Assembly (NCBI RefSeq): GCF_024699075.1
Contig: NZ_JAILQF010000245.1
Location: 1-5,058, forward strand
Origin: Butyrivibrio sp.
GTDB taxonomy: Bacteria > Bacillota_A > Clostridia > Lachnospirales > Lachnospiraceae
DNA: 5,058 bases
Direction: 5' to 3'
This document shows, in pieces, positions 1-5,058 of the stretch. A program made the position numbers and the translations under genes. The notes under the pieces are model-generated. The model worked only from the letters and a program-made list of their open reading frames with translations, ran no database searches and was not told where the DNA came from. The stretch's first letter is position 1, and each line of letters opens with the position of its first letter.

Positions 1-1430
1 ACTCCCTTGATCTCCTGATAATCCTCATGACCTTTGCCTGCAAGGATAATGATATCACCCTTTTGAGCATTATCGATCGCATAAGCTATAGCTTCTTTTC
101 TATCAGGAATCTCTACATATTTACCATCTGTCTTCTTCATGCCGATCTCTATATCATGAATGATATCAAGTGGCTCTTCAAATCTTGGATTATCTGAAGT
201 GATAATAGTAAAGTCAGCAAGCTTTCCACTTACTTCTCCCATTTCATAGCGGCGAAGCTTTGATCTGTTACCGCCGCATCCAAACAGGCATACAAGACGG
301 TTAGGACGATAATCCTTGAGAGTTGAAAGAAGACTCTTAAGGGCCATGGCATTATGTGCATAATCGATCATAAGTGTAAAGTCATCTGAAACTTTGACCA
401 TTTCAATACGACCTTTAACCTTTGCATCCTTCAAAGCCTGTGTGATCTCTTCATCTGTACATCCGAAATGTCTTGCAACAGCAATAGCACAAAGTGCATT
501 ATAAACTGAGAATTTACCGGGAGTACGTACTTCAGCATGAAGTTCAATAAGTCCTTCTGTGTCAAAAAATACTCCGAGTTGTCCAGGCTTTCTGATATAA
601 GCAAGATTTACCGCTCTAATATCAGATCCTTCTGAAAAGCCAAAAGTTTCAAGTTCGCAGGTATGTCCTTCAAGAACCTTGAGCATATGCTCATCATCAG
701 CATTAGCTATACCTACTTTACACTGCTTAAACAAAAGCCCCTTACAGTGCATATAATCGTCAAAATCCTTATGCTCATTAGGGCCAATATGATCAGGCTC
801 TATGTTAGTAAATATACCAATATCATATACAAAACCCTGACTTCTGTACTGCATAAGTGCCTGAGATGAAACTTCCATAACAAGAGAATCACATCCCTCA
901 TCTACCATCTGTCTCATATACTCCTGAAGGTCATATGATTCTGGTGTTGTATTCTTAGCAGGGATATGCTTATCACCAATTATTACTTCAATAGTTCCTA
1001 TAAGTCCAACCTTATGTCCGGCGTTTTCAAGCATACTCTTTATAAGATATGTTGTAGTTGTCTTACCCTTTGTCCCTGTAATACCTATAGTTTTAAGATC
1101 CTTTGCAGGATTTGAAAACCATGCTGCAGATATAAATGCCATGGCATATCTCGTATCCTCAACTTTGATAACAGGCATTGTACATCCTTCAGGAAGTTCA
1201 ACATCATCCTGTACAAGTATTGCTGCAGCTTTTTTGGAAGCTGCCTCTACGCTTACGCTATGACCATCAAAGTTGGCTCCCTTTATACACATAAAAAAGC
1301 AGCCTTCTTCTATGTTTTTAGAATTATTGACTACTGATTTTATTTCTACATTTGAAATATCAGCTTTTCTTCCTGTATTTCCTTCAAAGGCTTCATATTT
1401 TATTTTCTCAAGCAAACATTCAAGCTTCAT
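1..1430 (-). CDS. murE: UDP-N-acetylmuramoyl-L-alanyl-D-glutamate--2,6-diaminopimelate ligase (MurE), 3' end cut by window edge
   Basis: MurE is the cytoplasmic ATP-dependent Mur ligase that adds the third stem residue to UDP-MurNAc-L-Ala-D-Glu in peptidoglycan synthesis. The frame is open from 1430 to the left edge, giving 476 residues; it stops just after AGKGHEDYQ (464-472), so I infer about 15-25 residues are missing. Visible landmarks are the P-loop GTKGKTTT (119-126), NTTPES (160-165), MEVSSQAL (185-192), FTNIEPDHIGPNEH (207-220), the Lys expected to be carbamylated (K230), TPGKFSVYNA (303-312), GRIE (340-343), DYAHN (356-360), CGGNR (385-389) and DNPRFEEP (413-420). R389, DNPR, and the Gly and Glu of GKGHE match the residues that bind meso-DAP in E. 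coli MurE, so DAP rather than lysine is the likely substrate. Oddities: Gln190 replaces the usual His of the SSH motif, and the centre resembles streptococcal lysine-type MurE. The start at 1430 (MKLEC) was chosen because GGGAGA lies 7 nt upstream; in-frame ATGs at 1445 and 1451 lack a comparable site. Confidence 0.95.
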   Translation of the reverse strand, partial: MKLECLLEKIKYEAFEGNTGRKADISNVEIKSVVNNSKNIEEGCFFMCIKGANFDGHSVSVEAASKKAAAILVQDDVELPEGCTMPVIKVEDTRYAMAFISAAWFSNPAKDLKTIGITGTKGKTTTTYLIKSMLENAGHKVGLIGTIEVIIGDKHIPAKNTTPESYDLQEYMRQMVDEGCDSLVMEVSSQALMQYRSQGFVYDIGIFTNIEPDHIGPNEHKDFDDYMHCKGLLFKQCKVGIANADDEHMLKVLEGHTCELETFGFSEGSDIRAVNLAYIRKPGQLGVFFDTEGLIELHAEVRTPGKFSVYNALCAIAVARHFGCTDEEITQALKDAKVKGRIEMVKVSDDFTLMIDYAHNAMALKSLLSTLKDYRPNRLVCLFGCGGNRSKLRRYEMGEVSGKLADFTIITSDNPRFEEPLDIIHDIEIGMKKTDGKYVEIPDRKEAIAYAIDNAQKGDIIILAGKGHEDYQEIKG

Positions 1431-1437
1431 ATGTGTA

Positions 1438-1443
1438 TCTCCC
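1438..1443 (-). promoter_or_regulatory. murE ribosome binding site that decides the start
   Basis: GGGAGA reads on the minus strand at 1443-1438, seven bases before the ATG at 1430. Three in-frame ATGs occur close together (1451, 1445, 1430). The sequence before the first two is A-rich without a GGAG core, so 1430 is preferred. Start at 1430 also gives the MKLE-type N-terminus common in MurE proteins. Choosing another start would change the protein by only 5 or 7 residues. Confidence 0.65.
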
Positions 1444-1479
1444 ATTTTCATTATTTTATCTTTATTTCTTTTTTAGTAT

Positions 1480-1501
1480 TTGAACACATCTTGAACACAT
1501 T
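1480..1501. repeat. Tandem 11-bp direct repeat in the murE leader
   Basis: On the plus strand TTGAACACATC (1480-1490) is followed immediately by TTGAACACATT (1491-1501), matching at 10 of 11 positions. The period of 11 bp is about one helical turn, so both copies face the same side of the DNA. The pair lies at or just after the transcription start expected from the promoter candidate at 1507-1535. That position would suit an operator, but no regulator is identified and chance duplication in AT-rich DNA cannot be excluded. Confidence 0.5.
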
Positions 1502-1506
1502 TGTTC

Positions 1507-1535
1507 TTTATATTTATATGCAAGATAGTTGTTGA
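1507..1535 (-). promoter_or_regulatory. Candidate sigma-A-type promoter for murE
   Basis: Reading the minus strand, a -35-like TCAACA (1535-1530, 4 of 6 matches to TTGACA) is separated by 17 bases from TATAAA (1512-1507, 5 of 6 matches to TATAAT). Transcription would begin near 1500, leaving a leader of about 70 bases before the murE ATG at 1430. The -35 element is weak and the region is AT-rich, so this is a candidate only. A promoter is expected here because a hairpin separates murE from recJ. Confidence 0.4.
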
Positions 1536-1546
1536 AAGCACTATCT
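1523..1546. repeat. Perfect 7-bp inverted repeat AGATAGT/ACTATCT around the -35 region
   Basis: AGATAGT (1523-1529) and ACTATCT (1540-1546) are perfect reverse complements separated by 10 bases. The putative -35 box of murE (1530-1535) sits inside the spacer. No T-run follows on either strand, so this does not look like a terminator. A two-fold operator for a DNA-binding protein is the more natural reading, but this is inferred from symmetry and position alone. Confidence 0.45.
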
Positions 1547-1560
1547 CCCCCTCATATGAA

Positions 1561-1598
1561 TGAGCTAAATAGAATCCTCTAGAATTCAAATAAGCTCA
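1561..1598. repeat. Long imperfect dyad between recJ and murE
   Basis: TGAGCT (1561-1566) pairs with AGCTCA (1593-1598), and inside it GAAT (1572-1575) pairs with ATTC (1584-1587). The two 5-base segments between these arms are both AAATA on the plus strand. In minus-strand RNA they become UAUUU opposite UAUUU, which gives two A-U pairs and three U-U mismatches, so the helix would be nearly continuous over 15 positions with an 8-base loop. It follows directly after the recJ-side hairpin and may be part of the transcript end, an RNA structure, or a protein site. Confidence 0.4.
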
Positions 1599-1630
1599 AC
1601 AAACGTCCACTGCCCGGTGGGCGTTTTGTT
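1598..1630 (-). terminator. Imperfect intrinsic terminator after recJ, possibly bidirectional
   Basis: The arms AAACGTCCAC (1601-1610) and GTGGGCGTTT (1617-1626) enclose the loop TGCCCG (1611-1616). It lies just beyond the recJ stop codon, as expected for a recJ terminator. In the minus-strand RNA the stem has one C-A mismatch (1606/1621) and is followed by UUUGUUGA (1601-1594), a modest U-tract. In plus-strand RNA the same pair is a U-G wobble and the tail UUUUGUU (1624-1630) is better, so the element may also stop antisense transcription. Confidence 0.55.
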
Positions 1631-1633
1631 ATG

Positions 1634-3454
1634 TCAGCAAAAATCTGTCATCACAATCTGAAGGCTCTCTTTACCCTGCCATGTATTAATATCAGGATAA
1701 TACGCAATATTAAGAACTATGTCTTCTTTTATACTATTATTATATAACTCATCTATGATGGCATTTCCATATCGCTCTGTTAGGAAATCGTGCCATTTTT
1801 CCATATTGCCAAAATAAACCATTTCATACTCTCTGCCATTATCGTCAGAAATCCTATATTTGCCGCAATTTCTGTTCTTGCCCATAATACGTCCGTTTTT
1901 AATCCTTATATCACGAGCAGCAAAGGATGGTTTATCATTGCCATTACCATATGGTTCAAGAATATCAAATTCTTTAATAAGAGAAACATTTAAATACTGA
2001 AGTGGTAATACCATGTCGAGGTGCCTGATCTCAACAAAATCTTCTTCTGTAAGCGTACAATTATCGTTAAGTCGTCTTCTTAATTCTTCTACATTATGCT
2101 CTGAGAGTGATAGTCCAGCCGCCATTTTATGTCCGCCAAATTTGGTGAAAAGATCTTTACACTCTGACAATTCTCTGAACATATCGTAATTCTCTGTTGA
2201 TCTTCCACTTCCTTTGACGCCCTCTTTGGCATTTGTTAGAACTATTGTAGGTCTTGCATACTTCTCCCTGACTCTTCCCGCAACTATTCCCGCTATAGAC
2301 TCATGAAGATCAGGCTGATAAAGAACAATGACTTTGGGAATATCTTTGCCATACTTGTCCATTTCTTCAGTTGCCTTATCTACACCCTGCTGCGTCATAG
2401 TCTTTCTGCTATCATTTAAGGCTTTCAGATCTCCTGCTATGTTTACTGCTATCATCTCGTTTGATGAAGTAAGAAGATCAAGTCCTCTCATTGCACTATC
2501 AAGTCGTCCTGTAGCATTAAGGCAAGGCCCTATCACAAATCCAAGATGATAAGCTGTCATTTTACTTCCCTGGAGGCCATTAACATTTATAAGGCTTCTA
2601 AGGCCTAGATTACTGGAATTTTCCATCTGCTTAAGCCCTTCTCTTACAAGGACTCTGTTCTCATCTTCAATAGGCATTACATCACATACTGTAGATAATG
2701 CAGCAAACTCAAGCATTTCATTAAAAAATTCATGCACATCTACAGCTGAATGCTTCCAGCCTGTCTCTTCATATTTTTCAAATAGTATCTGGAGAAACTT
2801 GTATGCTACTACTCCTCCACATATTTCTCTGAACTTAACTTTACAATCATGACGTTTAGGATCAACTACTGCATCTGCAGGTGGAAGAATCTGTTTTTCT
2901 GTATCTCCATCTTTATCAATAGGAACCTCATGATGATCTGTTACTACAACTGTCATTCCAAGATCTTTGGCAAGCTTTACCTGGTCATAAGCAGCTATAC
3001 CATTATCGCAAGTAATTATAGTATCGATATTGTCATCCTTTGCTTCCATGACAAGTCTTTCATTAAGACCATATCCGTCCTTTATTCTGTCAGGAAGCCT
3101 ATAATCTGTCTTTGAATCAGATGCCTTTGATGAATTTGATCCTCTGGTTGCAAATGACAGACCTGCCCAGAGAATATAAGACGAACATATTCCATCAACA
3201 TCATAGTCTCCGATTATCCTTATCTTACAACCTGAATCTATTCTGTCTTTCATGATAACAGCTGCCTTTTCAATATCAGTCAGCTCATGAGCATCTCTTA
3301 AGTCTTCACGTCCACCATATAGATATCTTTTAATATCATCAAAATCGGTAAGCCCTCTGTTACGGATCAGCCTTGCTGTTATCGGACTTATATTGAACTC
3401 TTTTGCTATCTTATTAAAATCAGCCTTCTTGGCCGCGATCATCCACTTTGACAT
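1634..3454 (-). CDS. recJ: Single-stranded-DNA-specific 5'-3' exonuclease RecJ
   Basis: RecJ degrades single-stranded DNA 5' to 3' in the cytoplasm and serves recombination, base excision and mismatch repair. The 606-residue protein is complete. The DHH phosphoesterase domain shows motif I DYDVDG (83-88), CDNG (149-152), DHH (173-175), GGVVAYK (213-219) and STVCDVMP (254-261), which supply the metal-binding Asp and His residues. The DHHA1-type part shows GPCLNATGRL (309-318), SIAGIVAGRV (386-395), GSGRS (415-419) and FGGHKMAAG (439-447). A C-terminal OB-like region follows the PYGNGN motif (501-506). Length is close to E. coli RecJ and clearly shorter than the B. subtilis protein, which has an extra C-terminal extension. 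An apparent Ser/Lys-rich insert of about 12 residues lies near 105-117, between motifs I and II. The ATG at 3454 follows AAGGGA with a 6-base spacer. The gene is 73 bases downstream of secDF but separated from it by a terminator. Confidence 0.96.
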   Translation of the reverse strand: MSKWMIAAKKADFNKIAKEFNISPITARLIRNRGLTDFDDIKRYLYGGREDLRDAHELTDIEKAAVIMKDRIDSGCKIRIIGDYDVDGICSSYILWAGLSFATRGSNSSKASDSKTDYRLPDRIKDGYGLNERLVMEAKDDNIDTIITCDNGIAAYDQVKLAKDLGMTVVVTDHHEVPIDKDGDTEKQILPPADAVVDPKRHDCKVKFREICGGVVAYKFLQILFEKYEETGWKHSAVDVHEFFNEMLEFAALSTVCDVMPIEDENRVLVREGLKQMENSSNLGLRSLINVNGLQGSKMTAYHLGFVIGPCLNATGRLDSAMRGLDLLTSSNEMIAVNIAGDLKALNDSRKTMTQQGVDKATEEMDKYGKDIPKVIVLYQPDLHESIAGIVAGRVREKYARPTIVLTNAKEGVKGSGRSTENYDMFRELSECKDLFTKFGGHKMAAGLSLSEHNVEELRRRLNDNCTLTEEDFVEIRHLDMVLPLQYLNVSLIKEFDILEPYGNGNDKPSFAARDIRIKNGRIMGKNRNCGKYRISDDNGREYEMVYFGNMEKWHDFLTERYGNAIIDELYNNSIKEDIVLNIAYYPDINTWQGKESLQIVMTDFC

Positions 3455-3460
3455 TAATTT

Positions 3461-3466
3461 TCCCTT
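3461..3466 (-). promoter_or_regulatory. recJ ribosome binding site
   Basis: AAGGGA on the minus strand (3466-3461) ends six bases before the recJ ATG at 3454, which supports that start. No clear -35/-10 pair is visible in the short gap up to secDF, so recJ may depend on read-through of the preceding terminator or on a promoter I cannot recognise. Confidence 0.6.
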
Positions 3467-3468
3467 TT

Positions 3469-3510
3469 AACACAAAAGACTGCAGAAAGCTATACACTTC
3501 CTGCAGTCTT
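3469..3510 (-). terminator. Strong intrinsic terminator after secDF
   Basis: The arms at 3497-3510 and 3476-3489 form a 14-bp stem with a 7-base loop (3490-3496). Ten outer pairs built on AAGACTGCAG are perfect. The pair 3486/3500 is a G-U wobble in minus-strand RNA but an A-C mismatch in plus-strand RNA, so the hairpin favours minus-strand transcription. A U-rich tail, UUUUGUGUU (3477-3469), follows. It begins 17 bases after the secDF stop codon and ends shortly before the recJ ribosome binding site. Confidence 0.85.
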
Positions 3511-3527
3511 AATAATTCTAGAATAGT

Positions 3528-5058
3528 TTAAGCCTTTTCTACACTGTTCTTCTTCATAGAGAACCAAAGCTGTGCAGCTATACATATTGAAGAATATGTA
3601 CCACTTACTACACCAACCATAAGAGGAAGTGCAAAAGTCTTGATATCTCTAACACCTACTACATACAGGCAAAGTACCATGATGAAGGTTGTGATAGATG
3701 TAAAGAGTGATCTTGTAAGTGTCTGGTTAACTGAATTGTTAACAAGTTCTTTAAGCTGATCCTTAGTACGGATTCCATGCTGATTCTCACGGATACGGTC
3801 AAATGTAACGATAGTATCGTTGATTGAATAACCGATTATTGTAAGAACTACAGCGATAAATGTACTTCCAACTTCAAGTCTTGTAAATGCGTAGCACATG
3901 ATAACCATAATAGCATCATGAGCAAGAGCGATGATAGCACTTGCACCAAAGCGAATATCTCTGAATCTGAAATAGATATAGATAAGCATAAGGATAAGTG
4001 CAATAATTGTAGCCCATATAGCATCACTTGTCATCTCATCACTGATAGTAGCACTGATTGTCTCATATGTAACATCAGTAGCACCGTAAGTTGTTGTAAG
4101 AAGCTCATCAATAGCCTGAGAAGCATCTGTTGAGAGTGACTGTGTCTTAAATACTACCTGATCCTGATCATTAACAAGCTGATGTGAAATTGAAAGATTC
4201 TTGAGATTTGAATCTGCACTCATAGCTGCTTCAATAATCGCAGGCTCAATTGTGCTGTCAAGCTCGTCTACTGAAGGAGTCTGTCCATCTTCAAATGTTA
4301 CTGTAGTTGCTGTACCACCTACGAAATCAATTGAATAGTTAAATGCATGATTTCCAGCTGAGTGGTTGTATAAGCATGTAGCAATTCCTGCAACAGCTAT
4401 AATGATAGAAATTGCATAGAAGATATTTCTCTTTGAAACAAAATCAATCTTCTTAGGAGCTTTAGCTTTGCCATAGAATTTTTCATTCTTAAATCCAAGG
4501 TTGTAAAGTATTGAAGATATTCCTCTTGTTACAACAAGTGCTGTAAACATGGAAACAACAATACCAAGAGCAAGAGTAATAGCAAAACCTCTTACTGTAC
4601 CTGTTCCGCGAAGACCAAGAACACCGGCTGCAATAAGTGTTGTAATATTACCATCAAGGATAGCAGAAAGAGCTTTGGAATAACCAGCTTTGATAGCCTT
4701 ATCAACAGCAGATCCTGCTGCAATTTCTTCTCTGATACGTGCGAATACAAGTACGTTAGCATCAACTGCCATACCGATTGAAAGAATAATACCTGCAATA
4801 CCGGGAAGTGTAAGTGTTATATCAAATGCTGAAAGAAGTATTACCATGAAACAGCAATAAAAACCAAGTGCCATTGAAGCTGCAACACCAAGGATTCTGA
4901 ATATAACTATCATAAACAGAACTATGAGTATAAGACCTATGATAGCAGCAATCTTACTTGTATGAATAGCACTTGCACCAAGCTGAGCTCCTACTACATT
5001 AGCACGAAGTTCTGTAAGTGATACATCAAGTCCACCGATACGAATGGTTGAAGCAAGA
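3528..5058 (-). CDS. secDF: Protein translocase subunit SecDF (fused SecD-SecF), 5' end cut by window edge
   Basis: SecDF is the membrane partner of SecYEG that uses the proton gradient to help pull exported proteins out of the channel. The frame is open from 5057 to the TAA at 3528-3530, giving 509 visible residues. The internal Met at 4913 is not the start, because 48 in-frame residues typical of SecD precede it. Visible SecD parts are helices 2-6 (about 36-55, 57-78, 82-105, 129-151, 156-176) with GMAVDANVLVFARIREE (95-111) and GTGTVRGFA (151-159). SecF follows without a break: first helix 212-230, FNYSIDFVGGT (239-249), an extracytoplasmic domain to about 344, then five helices with IGYSINDTIVTFDRIREN (408-425) and TLTRSLFTSITT (446-457). 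Asp99, Asp414 and Arg449 are, by motif alignment, the likely equivalents of charged residues needed for proton coupling in Thermus SecDF. I infer over 200 N-terminal residues are missing, covering helix 1 and most of the P1 domain. Fusion resembles B. subtilis SecDF. Confidence 0.96.
   Translation of the reverse strand, partial: LASTIRIGGLDVSLTELRANVVGAQLGASAIHTSKIAAIIGLILIVLFMIVIFRILGVAASMALGFYCCFMVILLSAFDITLTLPGIAGIILSIGMAVDANVLVFARIREEIAAGSAVDKAIKAGYSKALSAILDGNITTLIAAGVLGLRGTGTVRGFAITLALGIVVSMFTALVVTRGISSILYNLGFKNEKFYGKAKAPKKIDFVSKRNIFYAISIIIAVAGIATCLYNHSAGNHAFNYSIDFVGGTATTVTFEDGQTPSVDELDSTIEPAIIEAAMSADSNLKNLSISHQLVNDQDQVVFKTQSLSTDASQAIDELLTTTYGATDVTYETISATISDEMTSDAIWATIIALILMLIYIYFRFRDIRFGASAIIALAHDAIMVIMCYAFTRLEVGSTFIAVVLTIIGYSINDTIVTFDRIRENQHGIRTKDQLKELVNNSVNQTLTRSLFTSITTFIMVLCLYVVGVRDIKTFALPLMVGVVSGTYSSICIAAQLWFSMKKNSVEKA

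Noticed and set aside
663..869. Plus-strand open frame of 68 codons, and similar ones at 1273-1476, 1790-1993, 2328-2549, 2849-3115 and 3918-4133
   Set aside because: All are antisense shadows lying wholly or mainly over murE, recJ or secDF, without plausible ribosome binding sites or recognisable protein features.
1451..1489. Possible 12-codon upstream ORF (ATG at 1489, TAA at 1453-1451) in the murE leader, minus strand; another short one from the ATG at 1500
   Set aside because: Neither has a ribosome binding site, both are accounted for by the ATG inside the repeated ATGTGTTCAA unit, and their lysine-rich peptides reflect A-rich sequence. There is no sign of a codon pattern typical of leader attenuation.
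1493..1506. GAACACATTTGTTC as a LexA/SOS box controlling murE
   Set aside because: The Gram-positive LexA box has GAAC and GTTC separated by 4 bases; here they are separated by 6. The resemblance is partial, so SOS control is not supported.
1523..1546. The AGATAGT/ACTATCT repeat as a transposon end or terminator
   Set aside because: No flanking target duplication, transposase remnant or T-run is visible; the repeat is short and sits in a promoter-like context.
4592..4798. Minus-strand open frame of 68 codons within secDF
   Set aside because: It overlaps the strongly conserved SecD motif region in another frame of the same strand and has no recognisable features; it is an out-of-frame shadow.
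4913..4913. ATG at 4913 as the start of a separate short SecF-like gene
   Set aside because: The frame stays open upstream to the window edge and encodes the SecD segment leading into helix 2, so this Met is internal.

Overview
The window holds three housekeeping genes, all on the minus strand, so the biological order runs from the right edge to the left: the 3' part of a fused secDF (protein export), a complete recJ (single-strand DNA exonuclease), and murE (peptidoglycan precursor synthesis), whose last codons are cut off at the left edge. Base composition is AT-rich, and the MurE carries the DNPR signature for meso-diaminopimelate. The protein sequences look like those of anaerobic Firmicutes, most likely Lachnospiraceae of the Butyrivibrio/Pseudobutyrivibrio kind. 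That placement is recognition from memory, not a search result.

Layout. Positions 5058-3528 encode the end of SecD's extracytoplasmic part, SecD transmembrane helices 2-6 and all of SecF in one continuous frame. Positions 3455-3527 hold a strong intrinsic terminator and the recJ ribosome binding site. Positions 3454-1634 are recJ with all catalytic motifs. Positions 1431-1633 are non-coding and unusually rich in symmetric elements: an imperfect terminator-like hairpin, a longer dyad with U-U mismatches, a perfect 7-bp inverted repeat around a possible -35 box, and an 11-bp tandem direct repeat near the predicted transcription start. Positions 1430-1 are murE, missing only an estimated 15-25 C-terminal residues.

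The genes do not form one pathway. The secDF-recJ pairing is a recurring neighbourhood in Clostridia, while murE appears to start its own transcription unit. I see no RNA gene, CRISPR array, mobile element, phage remnant or defence system. There is no convincing sign of a new system; the most interesting points are the mixed subfamily signatures of this MurE and the structured leader in front of it.
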